Source of the DNA: Cornus controversa
Lineage: Eukaryota; Streptophyta; Magnoliopsida; Cornales; Cornaceae
NCBI GenBank assembly: GCA_026545225.1
Contig: CM048846.1
Location: forward strand, 37,583,501 to 37,647,500
DNA: 64,000 nt
Reading direction: 5' to 3'
The notes beneath the pieces were generated by a model. The model did not search any database. It was not told the DNA's origin and saw only the letters and a program-made list of their open reading frames with translations. Of this stretch, positions 24,394-37,484 are shown in pieces; positions within the stretch are counted from its first letter, which is position 1, and each line of letters opens with the position of its first letter. A program made the translations under genes and the position numbers.

Positions 24394-25555
24394 GACAATT
24401 GATTGTGAGCGTGCCAGAGCCGGGGTGTTAACTCGATGTAAACAATTTGATCGAACACAAGTATCTCCTTTGGAAGTCTTTATTGGATCAGGTGATTGGC
24501 TAGGGAGAGAGAATACGAAACTCCCTATTGAGTTCTTTCCTTGCCTCAATTAAGAGTACTTTTAACCGTGCGCAAAGAATTGTGAGACTGAATTGTAGAA
24601 AGAGGGAGGTAGAAGGAGGGAGATTGAAGGAGGGAGAAATAGACTAACGGACGAATTAGAGGAGGTTGAGAGTAAGAAAATTAAGGGAGATGTAGATTGA
24701 ATAAGAAACATAGTAATATTTTGGGAGAATATTATGGGAGAGACAGATTGCACGTGATACAATTGTATAATTGTGGTTGTGAGAACCCTTAATAAAGAGT
24801 TCTTTACTTTTATTTCTAGGAAGCTTTATATCACTGAATCTAATATTGAATTACAAAATAATACGAAATAAATAAACACAAAATGTATATTAAACTCACA
24901 TGTCATTAAGTCCTAAAATGTTTTTCTTTTCATGTCAACCTCCTTAGAGTTCAGATGCCACTTGACTTCATCCTTGGTGCTATCTTTATGTATGTAGAGT
25001 CCATGTCTGACAAGCGTCTGCTAACGTAGCCCAACCCTATAAGAATTGTTATTTAAGGCAAATAACCAATGCATATGTTCAGACCATGTTACTCTGTATA
25101 GTCGACTTTGCAGTTGTAACTTAATTATACGTTTCCTTATCCATGAACAGTTTTTCCCTAATCAACCCATTCTTCACAATCGCCGACCTTCACAGAGTCA
25201 TTTTTCAAGCTTAACTCTTCACCTCATGCTTCTCTTGTAGTCTTCCACTTTGTATCGAATTACTTGGAGTCCAAATCACCCTGGACTCCTTACTTCCAAT
25301 CTATAAAATCAATTACGCAAATATAAATACGCATATATGAGTAACTATATATATATATATATATCTATATATATATGTATATATATATATATGTGTGTGT
25401 GTGTGCGCGCGCGCGCCATCTACTTTTTAGAATAACTTGTTAAAAGTCCTCATCCCTTCGAGTTTCCCTCTTGATGGACTCCTTCTCAGCCTTACCCATT
25501 CACTCAATCGACCCATAAGGTGGCTGCCAAGTGGCGCCATATTTGGGTGCTAACA
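24394..25555 (-). repeat. 3' LTR of element 2
   Basis: It pairs with 28031-29210. It includes an alternating purine-pyrimidine tract (TA)n-(TG)n-(GC)n at about 25346-25417, where the partner LTR has (TA)n-(TG)n without the GC run. Confidence 0.75.
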
Positions 25556-25824
25556 ACTACCCCCCAATTTTAAATGTCTTATGGCTGATCAGGCCAATAA
25601 GATTTTTGAAATTTAAAATTATACTAGAATGGAACCATTCATAACTATGGTTGATCGAGCTAAGAGTTGTACGTTAATGACAAATAATAGGACTTCAAAA
25701 CAATGTGCACTTCTTTTATTCTAGATCACCATTGAAGTGGTCTTTAATTCAAGTCAGCCCTACTACACTGGCTGATCACATTATTTCACCCTTTAAAGTT
25801 GGCTGATAACGATTCTTGTACAGC

Positions 25825-27156
25825 CTACCAAAAAGTTGACTGACATCCATCGGCCAGGCATATACCCAAATTTATCATAGCATAGTTATGATCGGCCAGG
25901 AACAAATTATTATGCAATGTTATGTTAGCTGATTGAGCTACTTGTAGAATAACATCGTCCCAATATACTTGAATTTCTTCATGTATTAGCCAATGAAGTT
26001 CAATCCTTAGCCGATATACATCTTTGGGCAATTTTGTCAAGTGAGCATCAACCAAGCTCTTTTTCACACTGGCCAATGCTAGTATTCTAGTCTTATAATT
26101 TTCATTATGCACAATGAAATCGGCCATATAGAACTTTGTATTGACTTGCCAATTTATTTTCTTCCACGTGTCTAACTTCACCTCTATCCAATTTCGTTGC
26201 CCCTAGGTCTGGAGGTTTATGTGGAGGACAAAGTTCTTCACTATCTAAGCAAATACATGGCTGATCGACCATGCTTTTCACATTTAGACTCATCTTGATT
26301 ATTAGCTGATCGATGTCTTTTAGCCAGTCTTTGAAGTTATCAGCAACCAAACTCTTCTTTGTATTGGCTGATGCTGGTATTCTTACCATACAATTGCCAC
26401 TAGGAAGAATGGAATCGGCCATATAAAACTGTGTATTAACTGGCCGACTCATTTTCTTCCATGAGGTTGCTTTCGTCTCTAATGAATCTTGTTGCCTCCC
26501 AAGGTTTGGAGGTTTACGTGGAGGATGAAGTTCTTCATTTTCCAAGCAAATACATGGCTGATCGGCCACACTTTCTCCATCAAAACCCTTACTTGAGTCT
26601 TCTTTTAGAATTGGAAAAAAATAACTTGGTTGATTTTCTAAATTAGCCAACTAGCCTCTATCCTAGGCTGGCTGATTAATTCTTCATTTTTCTTTTACCA
26701 CTAGTGACTGATTAGCCGCTAGTGGCTGATTATTTCTCTTTCGTCTTTTTCCTCTTATACTAACTATGTTTGACTTCCATCTCCTCATTTGTCCTCGTCT
26801 TTTCTTGAACTTAGATCGAGGAAAACGAGATAAGAAAAATATTTCAGCTAATGATTATTCTGGCTGATAACTAGACATCACTCTTGGCCTAACATTCTGA
26901 TATTCTAGCCGATTTGTTTTCACCTGCTTGCTTGGGTTCATCTCCATCCTATTTTGTTGTCCTTTGGGATCAGAAGATTTATGTTTAGCACGAAACTCCT
27001 TTCGCAAAATGCATGGTTTCTTAGAAAAATTAGAAGAAAATAACTTTCCTCACTTTCTTTAAATGAATGTCCTAGCTGAGACACTTGCAGCTGAGCAGGT
27101 GCTTGAGTTTGCTGAAGAAATTCTCCTACTGGCTGAGAAACCTCCTTATCTGTCAT
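25825..27156 (-). pseudogene. Unknown ORF of the LTR family, element 2 copy (broken)
   Basis: Three overlapping or adjacent minus-strand open stretches (27156-26938, 26650-26105, 26181-25825) line up with consecutive parts of the element 3 frame, so this is one frame broken by stops and shifts. The first has QTQAPAQLQVSQ and INLLIPKDNK blocks. The middle has QPSYFFPIL and two copies of a DQPCICL..EEL.PP.KPP module, an internal duplication. The last has FYMADFI, a KKSLVDAHL-type block, EIQVYW and TLHNNL. I recognise no database family. The order and position suggest a capsid-like or accessory element protein, but that is a guess. Confidence 0.5.
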
Positions 27157-28030
27157 AGAGGCTGATTGGTTATAAGGGATTTGAACATTAGATTGGCTGA
27201 TTTGTTCGGCCTCTAATTAGTTATCTTCTTTAGTAAAGGTTTTGCAACCTTTAACATACTCATCCTCATTTATAACGTCTAAACAATCTTCTGACAGCCA
27301 GATCACATTCTTGATTATTTGAATCAGCCAACTAGCTTCTGTCTTGGGTTGGTTGATTAACTCATATTTTTACATTTACCACTGGTGGCTGATTAGTCGC
27401 AGGTGGTTGATGATTCTGAGACCAATCTTCTAACTAATTGGCCATCGGTTGCCCCCTGAGTGTCAGAAGTGGTAGACCTTGAGGTCGATCTGCCACTAGC
27501 GGCTGATTAGCTATTAGTGGTCGACTATAAGAAGGCAAACCATATGGCAGATTAACCATTGGCTGCCCCCCGAGTGTTGGAGGTTGCTGATTATAATTAG
27601 ACCAACCTTGTGGCTAATCTGCCATTGGTGGTTGATTAAGTAGTGGTGGCTGATCCATAGAATATTGAGATGTCAGTTGAGATTCCCATTCTCATACTCA
27701 TCATTGATCATCTGAATAAACTTGTCAAGAATGACGACTGATGATGGAGACATGGATTCATGCAACATGATAAGAAGATCATTTATCTTGCTAGTCGCGT
27801 CCCTCAATGAATGTGTAACTTCTTCTATCATCGGTGTCGAGACACCAAATTGCTTAACATAATATTGAGACATCAGCTAAGTAGAAGATTCTTTAATAAC
27901 ATAATTTATATTCAAAATTAGCCTGTCAAAAAGGACGGTTGATGACTGAGGCAAGGATGCACGCAACACGTCAAGAAAAACATTTGCCCTCAACATTGCG
28001 ATCCTTCAACTACAACCCTTTTAGCACTTT

Positions 28031-28996
28031 TTGGTCCCACCAATTGATTGCGGGCGTTCCAGAGCCGGGGTGTCATCTTGATGTAAACAATTTGATTGAA
28101 CACAAGTATCTCCTTTGGAAGTTTTTGTTGGATCAGGCGATTGGCTAGGGAGAGAGAATACAAAACTCCCTATTGGGTTCTTTCCTGCCTCAATTAAGAG
28201 TACTTTTAACTATGCGCAAAGAATTACGAGACTGAATTGTAGAAGGAGGGAGGTAAAAGGAGGAAGATTGAAGGAGGGAGAAATAAACTGACGGACGGAT
28301 TAGAGGAGGCCGAGAGCAAGAAAATTGAGGGAGATGTAGATTGAGTAAGAAACATAGTAATATCCCAGGAGAATATTATGGGAGAGACAGATTGCAAGTG
28401 ATGCAATTGTATAATTGTGGTTGTGGGAACCCTTAATAAAGAGTTCTTTACTTTTATTTATAAGAAGCTTTACATCACTGAATCTAATATTGAATTACAA
28501 GATAATACCAAATAAAGAAACACAAAATGTATATTAAATGCACATGTCATTAAGTCCTAAAAATGTTATTATTTTCATGTCAACCTCCTTAGAGTTCAGA
28601 TGCCACTTGACTTCATCCTTGATGCTATCTCTATGTCTATGGAGTCCATAACTGACAAGCGTCTTCTAACATAGCCCAACCCCATAAGAATCCTTATTTA
28701 AGGCAAAGTAACCAATGCATATGTTCAGACCATGTTACTCTGTATAGCCGACTTTGCAGTTGTAACTTAATTATATGTTTCCTTATCCACGAGTAGTTTT
28801 TTCCTAATCAACCCATTCTTCACATTTGTCGGCCTTCACAGAGTCCTTTTTCAAGCTTAACTCTTCACCTCATGCTTCTCTTATAGTCTTCCACTCTATA
28901 TCGAATTACTTGGAGTCCAAATCATCCTGGACTCCTTACTTCCAATATATAAAATCAATTACGCAAATATAAATACGCATATATGAGTAACCTTAG

Positions 28997-29029
<33 letters not shown>

Positions 29030-29210
29030 CGTGTGTGTGTGTTTGTGTGTGGTGTGTGTGTGTGTGTGTGCCAGCTACTTTTTACAATAACTTGTTAAAA
29101 GTCCTCATCCCTTAGAGTTTCCCTCTTGATGGACTCCTTCTCAACCTTACCCATTCACTCAAATGACACCTAAGGTGGCTGTCAAGTGGCGCCATATTTG
29201 GGTGCCAACA
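28031..29210 (-). repeat. 5' LTR of element 2
   Basis: It pairs with 24394-25555. It contains (TA)n-(TG)n at about 28995-29072. The inner border at 28030 joins directly to 'tttttggtcccac', so the usual primer-site region of the family (as at 23580-23600) is deleted. Confidence 0.72.
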
Positions 29211-29215
29211 CAAAG

Positions 29216-29752
29216 ACATTGCAAAATAAAGACAATAGAATCAAAAGAAGAAGAAAACACCCATTGTGCATCATGACATTGAAGATTGGGTAGTCTAGTC
29301 TTTGATGAGTGCTAGTTTTAATGTAAAGTTAATTTTGAAGTAACTTATTTTGAAAGCTCATCTATTGACCTAGTGAACCTTAGGACCAATGCATATCATT
29401 CATATCATATCATAGTTCCTTAGATACCTAGAATTAGGCCACAAAGTTCATGGATTCATCATGAGGCCTTCACTGAGGTTAAGTAAGTTCAAGCTTCTAT
29501 AAGCTTTGGAAGAACTCAACTATGGAGCCTTAATAGTAGGACCATATATTCCAAACATCATTTGGAATGGTCTCTAGGAATTATAGAAATAATGCTTTAA
29601 ACATATATGTTTAAATCATGAAAAGCCTTGAGTAATATTGATATGATATCTAATTAAGAATATCTTTAATTTTTAATATTCACATTTAGTGAAGTCTAAA
29701 ATCAAAGACCTTGATCAAATTGATATATTTCATAAGGCCATAATTGACAATG
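29216..29752. other. Spacer between elements 2 and 3
   Basis: Non-coding, moderately AT-rich. It may be the continuation of the LTR fragment at 24083-24393: a 'ttaggacc...atgcatatcatt' stretch resembles 35350-35390. No gene is seen. Confidence 0.4.
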
Positions 29753-29968
29753 TGCAAAAGTGGCGTGACATGTGGCTGCTACTTTGGTGTTAATATGGAT
29801 AAGAAATCAGTACATTTATGGAAATAAAAACAGATTAACCAAGTGATATTAGTGGAATTGGACTCTATCAAGAGTTTATAAAAATGATGACTCTAAACGT
29901 TGATAAAAATAGAATCATAGATGTTTTAGACTATTAAAGTTTCATCATTGACTTTGGATATGTGTGGC

Positions 29969-30002
<34 letters not shown>

Positions 30003-31105
30003 GATCAGTTGATGGACTCTTGCAAGGGTATGTTATATTATTAGGAAGGTATTTGCTAAGTTATGGACTTTGTGATGACTGATGGCCACGACAGTAGGCT
30101 TATTACGTGTAAGGCTAGCTGTGTGGATAAGAGTCCATTAAAAAGGTGACTCTAAAGGCCGAGCAAGAAGAAGTTTGAGATGGTATGACTCTTGAAAGTT
30201 ACCCATATGACTTAGCTTGTATACGAATGATGTTATATATATATATATATATATACGTATGTATATATACATCTCTATGATTATTCCTACATGCCAGAAT
30301 TGAAATGTTTGATCCACTTTGAACTCTAGCTGAGTTTCATGCAAAATAAAAGACTGGAAAACCTTGGACTCTATACAGGTGAAGGTTGACGACTACGATA
30401 ATAGACTGTTACGGGTAAGGTTGGCTGTGTGGATAAGTCCAAGTATGACTTGGACTCTTTGGGAGTTTAGGAGAGGAGCTATATCAGTTTGTAACATAGA
30501 AGATCAATTATAAAGAGGTCATTTTAATACGCTACAATCAAGGGGACTTGAAGACACGGTGCATTAGGATATATTTTGTTTACCTATTTTATTTCATTAA
30601 TTATCTTGTAATTTAGGGTTAGATACAGTGATGTAATTTTTTCTATTAATAAAAGAAAGGAACTCTGTATTAAGGGTTCCCACAACCACAACAAAATAAT
30701 TACATCATGAGCAATCTCTCTCAAACATAATATTCTCCTAGAATATTGCTTTAATTTCTACCTACTCTACATCTCCCTCATAAATTTCTTGTTCTTTGCT
30801 CCTCTAATCAGTCTATCTATCTACATCTCCCTCACTTTCTATCTCCCTCCTCTACCTCCCTCCTTGCTACGATTCAGTCTCGCAATTCTTTGTGCACATA
30901 AAAGTCCTCTAAATTGAGGTAGAAAGAACTTAATAGGGAGTTGTTATTCTCTCTCCTTAGCCAATCGCTTGATCCAATACAAAACTCAAAGGAGATACTT
31001 GTGTTCGACTAACTGTTTTACATCAAGCTGATATCACGGCTCTGGTATGCCCGCACACGTTGGCAGTTCAATCGGCCTACCTGGCTGAGTAATTGATACC
31101 AAACA
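29753..31105 (+). repeat. 5' LTR of element 3
   Basis: 1353 bp, paired with 33834-35288. It contains two (TA)n tracts (about 29970-29999 and 30233-30256). Confidence 0.8.
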
Positions 31106-31154
31106 TATTTTGGCACACCGGGTGAGACTAGAAAAGTGCTAAAGAATTGAGAAT

Positions 31155-33565
31155 ATGCCACCAAAGCTAAGGTCCACAAAAAACTCAGCCTATGGCTGAT
31201 GAGCAAGAGGAAGAAATTTTTTAGCCTGTTAGAGGCTCCACAGTCAATCCAACAAATCTGTCAGCCATAATAAATGCTATATATGCAATGCACATCCAAT
31301 TCACCAAAATTAACGCTGACATATGTCAAATGGATGAAAGGATTACCCAGAATATCACTTATTTTGAAGATCGTATAGAAGAAGTTCTAAAAGAATCAAT
31401 TATTCAGAACAAACTGATCATTTAGAGCTCTAGTACACAAGATTTGGCTTATCAGCCGAATACTCAACACGCTGACCAGAAACAAAAAGGTCCAATACTA
31501 CCTTCACCTCAGCCTTCTATACACGACAGTCTGCCATTGTGTAGCTCTCAACCAGTTGGAAGGGAAACTAGCCACTTATTGAGGCTGTGAACATACAACA
31601 ATATGATCATCCGAATCCACAACAATAGATAATTCCTCTTAATGACCCCTTAGGTCCAATCAACCTAGGGGGCAATGGTTAATATAGGAAGAAGTTCAAA
31701 TCTACCAATTACACCAACACTCGGGAGCAGGCCGAGAATCATTAGGCACCAAGGTAGCATGATCATGATTAGCCAAATTAGTCAGCAAGCCTTCAAAAAA
31801 AACTTGCCAACAATTTGTTCAAAAGTTCAGCCACAACTAAGTACTTCTATATACCAACAACTATCATCGGCGGTACATCAGTCGCCAAGAGAAAATCAAC
31901 TATATCCAACCATTTCAACGAATTAGCAGCCATCTATAGTGCACCAAGCACTGTATCAGCCATCTGTTCATCCACTAACTCCACATGAAGCCCCATGATC
32001 TCTTCCTTCTAGAGAACCTCCAGACCCAGGGGGCAACCATGTTTGGTGGAGACACCCAAATCCATCATTTATTGTAAATTCTCAAACTCTGACACTCAGG
32101 GGGCAACCAATGGCCAATCAGCCAAAAGATTGGTCTTAGAATTATAAACCACCAGTGGCTAATCAGCTGCCAGTGGTAAATAAAAAAAGAGAAATTAATC
32201 AGCTGGCCCAGGACAGAGGTTAGTTGGCTAATTCAGATAATCACAAATGTGATCCGGGTGTCAGAAGGGTTAGCTGATTAATTTATGGTTCAGACGTTAT
32301 AAATGAGGATGAGTATCCAAAAGGTTGTAAAACCTTTACTGGAGAAAATAACCAGTCAGAGGTTGAACAGATCAGCCAATCTAATGTTCAAATTTCTTAT
32401 AATCGATCAGCCTTTATGATAGATAAGGAGGTTTCTCGGTTAGTAAAGGAATTTCTTCCGCAAACTCAAGCACCTGCTCAGTTGCAAGTGTCTCAGCCAC
32501 AACATGCATTGGAAGAAAGTGAGAAAAGTTATTTTCTTCCAATTTTTTCTAAGCAACCATACATTTCGCAGAGAAGTTTCGCGCCAAATATAAATCTTCT
32601 GATCCCGAAGGATAACAAAATGAGATGGGGTGGATGCCAGGCACGCTGATGAAAACAAATCAACTAGAATATCAGAATGTTAGGCCAATAATGATATCTA
32701 ATTCTTAGCCAAAACAATCATTGGCTAAAGGATTTCCCTTCTCAAAACAAATCAGCTAGAATATCAGAATGTTAGGCCAATAATGATATCTAATTCTTAG
32801 CCAAAAAAATCATTGGCTAAAAGATTTCCATTATCTCATTTTCCTCGATCTAAGTTCAAGAAAAGACGAGGACAAATGAGAAGATGGGCGAAACACAGGG
32901 TTAGGATAAGAGGAAAAATGCAAAAGAGAAATAATCAGCCACCAACAGCTAATCAACTACCAATGGTAATTAAAAAAAAGAGCTAATCAATTAGCCCAGG
33001 ACAGAGGCTATTTCGCTGATTCAATTAATCAGGAAAGTTACTTTCTTCCAATTTTGGAAGGAGACCTAAGTAAGGGTTTTGATAGAGAAAGCGTGGTCGA
33101 TCAACAATGTATTTTCTTAGAAAATGAAGAACTTCGTCCTCATGTAAACCTCCAGACCTTGGGGGGAAACAAAATTCGTTAGAGACGAAGGCAGCCTTAT
33201 AGAAGAAAATAAATTGGCCAGCCAATATAAATTTTTATATGGCTAATTCCAAGTTGCCTTTTGAAAATAGTAAATTTGGAATACCAGCATCAACTAGTGT
33301 GAATAAGAGCTTGGCTGATGCTGACTTGAAAGAAGTGTCCAAAAACATATATCGATTGGGGATTAAACTTTCTTGGCTGATAGATGAAGAAATTCAAGTA
33401 TATTGGGACAATACTATTCTGCAAGTAGTTCGATCGGGCAACATGACATTGCATAATAACTTGATCTCGGCTGATCACAACCATGTCATGCTAAATTTAA
33501 ATAATGAAACTTATCTTGGGTATATGGATGATCGATGGGTATCAGCTAACTTTTTGGCAGGCTAA
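31155..33565 (+). pseudogene. Unknown ORF of the LTR family, element 3 copy (broken)
   Basis: A frame can be followed from an ATG near 31155 (MPPK; element 1 has MPPP at the same place) to the stop at 33563-33565, with many stops and shifts. Surviving pieces are 31675-31926 (Gln/Ser-rich), 32416-32649 (QTQAPAQLQVSQ, FAPNINLLIPKDNK) and 33239-33565. The last has MANSKLPFENSKFG, KSLADADLKE, EIQVYW, MTLHNNLI and a closing WVSANFLAG. Between them lie degenerate Asn-Gln-Pro modules. The frame ends about 270 bp before the 3' LTR. No known catalytic motif is seen. The same blocks in elements 1 and 2 argue that the ancestor encoded a real protein. Confidence 0.5.
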
Positions 33566-33833
33566 GCAAGAATCGTTATCAGCCATCTTCAAAGGGAAGA
33601 GTGGAAGGTCATGATCAACCAGTGTAGTAGGGCTAACTTGAAATAAAGACCACCTCAATGGTAATCTAGAATAAATGAAGTGCACATTGTTTAAGAGTCC
33701 TGTTGTTTATCATTCAGCTACAAGTGCTAGTTCAATCAACCATGGCTAAGAAAGGTTCTTTCCAATACAATTTTAAAATTTAAAAATATTATTCGCCTGA
33801 TCAGCCATAAGAAATTTGAAATTGGGGAGCAAT

Positions 33834-34309
33834 TGTTGACACGCAAAAGTGGCGTGACATGTGTTTGCCACTTTGGAGTTGATATGGATAAAAAAATTAT
33901 ATATACATGGAAAGAGAAACAGATTAACCAATAGATATTAGGGGAATTGGATTCTATCAAGAGTTCATAAAAATGACAACTTTAAAGGTTGATAGGAATA
34001 GAATCATAGTTGTTTTGGACTCTTGAAGCTTCATCATTGACTTTGGATATTTGTGAACTTTATATATATACTTGTTCAGTTTACATTGAAGATGGGCTCT
34101 TGCAAGGGTATACTATATTATTGGAAAGGTATTTGGTAAGTTTTGGACTCTGTGAAGGTTGACGGCCATGACAGTAGGCTGTTACGTGTAAGGCTGGCTA
34201 TGTGGATAAGAGTCCATTAAAAAGGTGACTCTAAAAGTGGAGCAAGAAGAAGTTTGAGATGGTATGAGCTCTTGAAAGTTATCCATATGACTTAGCTTGC
34301 GTATAAATG

Positions 34310-34341
<32 letters not shown>

Positions 34342-35288
34342 CATAAGTTTGAGATGGAATGAGCTCTTAAAAGTTATCCATATGACTTAGCTTGCGTATA
34401 AATGATGTTTTATATATATATGTATGTATGTATATATACATTTATATGATTGCTTCCTACAAGCTTGAATTGAAAGGACTTTGAACTTTATTTAAGTTTT
34501 ATGCAAAACAGAATACTGGCAAACATTGGACTTTGTACAGGTGAATGTTGACGACTACGACAGTAGGCTGCTATGGGTAAGGCTGGTTGTGTGGATAAGT
34601 CCAAGTGTGACTTGGACTCTTTGGGAGTTTATGAGAGGAGTTATATTAGTTTGTTACGTACTGGATCAGTTATAGAGAGGTCATGTTAATACGTTACAAT
34701 CAAAGAGACTTTAAGACACGGTGTATTAGGATATAATTGTTTATTTATTTTATATCTCTTATTTCATTAATTATCTTGTAATTTAGGGTTAGATACAGTG
34801 ATGTAATTTTTTTATAAATAAATGAAAGGAACTTTGTATTAAGGGTTCCCACAACCACAATAAAATAATTTCATCATCTGCAATCTCTCTCAAACACAAT
34901 ATTCTTTCAAAATATTGCTCTGATTTCTACCTATTTTACATATCCCTCATAACTTTCTTGCTCTCTGCCTCCTCGGTCTATCTATCTACATCTCCCTCAC
35001 TTTCTATCTCCCTCCTTGCTATCTCTCTCCTTCTACTTCTTTTCTTGCTATGATTTAGTTTCATAATTCTTTGCACACATAACAGTCCTCTTAATTGAGG
35101 CAGAAAAGAACTCAATAGGGAGTTTGGTATTCTCTCTCCCTAGCCAACCACCTAATTTAACACAAAACTTAGATGAGATACTTGTACTCAACCAACTGTT
35201 TTACATCGAGCTGATATCACGGCTCTGGCACGCCCGCACATGCAGATAGTTCAATTGGCATGCTTGACTGATTAATTGATACCGAACA
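33834..35288 (+). repeat. 3' LTR of element 3
   Basis: 1455 bp, about 100 bp longer than its partner. The excess is explained mainly by a 95-bp tandem duplication (units starting 34252 and 34347, 'gtttgagatgg'), absent from the 5' LTR. Confidence 0.8.
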
Positions 35289-35293
35289 CAATG

Positions 35294-36284
35294 AGAAGGT
35301 TCAAGCTAGTCCAAACTCTCAAAAAACCTATCTCAGAATCTAGTTGACTCTAGGACCTAATGTACCTCATGCATATCATTTCAACGGTCCCTAGATATGT
35401 AGAAATAGGACTTGATCTTCATGAAGTATTTTTTGAATAATGCTTGGTGTTTTAGGCTCATTCATGCCTTAACAGAGTTGTATTTCAAATGAGCATTAAA
35501 ATAGTCGACTTATTCAACTTCAATAGTCGACTTCTTTCAACAATGCATTTTTAGCATTTCTAGAGCACTAAAGTATAAGACTATTTCATTTCATATCGAA
35601 GACTATCTTTCTATTTTCGTTAATAAAATTTTTAAAAAGACCTTGACCATTTTTGGCAGGTTTTCTTTATATTTTTCTTAATTGACATATAACCAATTTA
35701 AATGATTATATGCATGTTTTTAATGTGAATTACTTGTCTGGTGACTTATATAAGATTTGGGGAAAGTTTTGGGAGCATTTGGCCCAGTTTGAGATTTTTA
35801 GGTTAGTGGGGCCTGGATGTCGGTCGGGTGAGCCCAGAAAATTGGATATTTTTTGAAAAATATTTATTTTTGAGATTAGACTATTTAAAATATTAGTAGA
35901 GGTAAGGAATCAATTTATGGTCCGTAAGAGTTTCTGAAATTGAAAACGGAGGTCGAGAAGGTATGTTAAGTGACTAGGGATATTTTGATAATTTGGCGAG
36001 GCTAGGGCTATAAATAACTGAAATAATATTTCAGTCACTCATTCTCCCTCTCTTTCTCTAGCAGCCGACCAAGTGACTCTCTCTTCTCTCTACACTACTT
36101 TCTCTTTTAGATTTGAGAGACTTGGAGCTTGATTTAGAAGACGTCGAAGAAGGAAAGGTTGCTTGACACGTTGAGGGCTTCCACTTGATCAGAACAAAGT
36201 CAATTCTTCTATGTTTTTCGTGATGTTGTGGCTCAAATTGTTTTTATGCCATGGATTAAAACATAGGCTTTCTTTTCATCAAGT
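35294..36284. other. Mixed LTR relics between element 3 and block B
   Basis: 35294-35700 is non-coding. 35760-36060 resembles the 5' part of solo-LTR-like element A (20000-20160): ordered matches include 'cccagaaaattg', 'aatatttatttttga' and 'gaaaacgga'. It is therefore a fragment of a related element. No gene is present. Confidence 0.5.
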
Positions 36285-37484
36285 ATAGAAGGGTGTTTTT
36301 TCTCTTACGAGTCGTGGACTTAAGTTGTAAACTCTCTTGTAGCCCAGTATATATGGGCGTTTAGGGTTTGAATGTATATTGAGTGAAACTTGTATTCTCT
36401 AGTTTTCGCTTAGTAAAATCTTTCATCAATTCTTCACTGTGGACGTAAGCTTTAAGATGAACCACATAAATCTTTGTGTTCTGTATGATGATTGTTTATT
36501 GGCCTGTCAGTTTCTTAATTTGTTCTTGGTTTGTGACGTTAGTCGTAATTTTTTTAATAATTACACTGGCATATTTTGAAAATGATTCAAAATTAAACTT
36601 GTGTCATTTTATAAAGTTAATTTAAAATATTCTTTAAATATATTAGTTCACTATTTTATGACGCGAATAATAAGTTGCCTAGTTGGTAGATGGAGACTTA
36701 GAGTTTCCATCTTGCACAAGAGGTCCCGAGTGATATTCTAAGAAAGTGAGGGAGAAGTGAGGATTAGACTTTCTATATTAATAGTTTTATTATATATTGA
36801 TTCAAAAGCTATTTTCAAAGGAAAATGCCTTTGGAATTATTTCAAGTTGAAAATTAAGTTTTTAATCTTAAAATTTATTTTTTCAAACATGGACATATGA
36901 TTGGAAAGAGATTAATATATGAGTTTATAGAATGTGTCACTCTATAGATATACATATTGTTAAATTTGACTTAGTTGAATCCCGGAGATAGTGCTGTCAC
37001 TTAATTTTTCGATTACACTAAGAAAATGTTTCAACTATCTTCAAGAAACAATTACTCACCTCTAACCCTTAATTTAAATTTATATTTTTATAATTTATTT
37101 AATTATATTTTCAAAAAATTATTATTTAATCAACTATTTGTTCCATCATGTGTGACTTCTTGATCATGCCCATTGTTGAAATTTACGAAGTTCGGGTGAT
37201 AAATCTTAATCGTAATAAAGGGTGAGGCAAAATGTGGAGATTACACGAGGGAAAAGGCAATTTTTTTTTGTCACAAACTTTGCACAGAGTGAGCCGTAAA
37301 TACAGTGGAGGTTTGTGAGAGTAAAGTCGTAAATTTATTTAAAAGTGAAAGTAAAATACTGAACTTGTAACTTCCGTTAAAGCTACCTGGAAATCAAGTG
37401 GTTTGAAATGAAGATCCAATAAAGTTGACATATACTCAACTTGTCAAACCACAATTGGTTTCTTCATTTTTTCAATACTAATAG
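36285..37484. other. Block B downstream flank of ATL copy 2
   Basis: It aligns with 913-2316 of block A (non-coding, AT-rich), with one copy of the 440-bp repeat and not two. No gene is present. Confidence 0.65.

Larger units (their letters stand above)
24394..29210 (-). mobile_element. Unclassified LTR-family element 2 (minus strand, paired LTRs)
   Basis: Similar LTRs at 24394-25555 and 28031-29210 (about 1.16-1.18 kb) flank a 2.5-kb interior. The plus-strand inner border of the 3' LTR is TAACA followed by 'actaccccccaatttt', the polypurine complement. Both LTRs share an internal shortening relative to element 1 ('caattgattg' directly joined to 'gcgggcg'), supporting a single element. The right flank reads CAAAG and the left CCAAG, an imperfect candidate target duplication. 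The interior carries the longest minus-strand copy of the unknown ORF. No RT or integrase is seen. Confidence 0.72.
29753..35288 (+). mobile_element. Unclassified LTR-family element 3 (plus strand), TSD CAATG
   Basis: The best preserved copy. The 5' LTR is 29753-31105, the interior 31106-33833 and the 3' LTR 33834-35288. Both flanks read CAATG (29748-29752 and 35289-35293). The LTRs end CAAACA/CGAACA. A primer-site-like TGGCACACCGGGTGAGA begins at 31111, and the polypurine tract 'gaaattggggagcaat' precedes the 3' LTR. The 5' LTR start lacks eight bases present in the 3' LTR. The interior has a broken long frame of unknown identity. No RT, RNase H or integrase motif fits in the 2.7 kb available, so it is probably non-autonomous. 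Confidence 0.8.
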
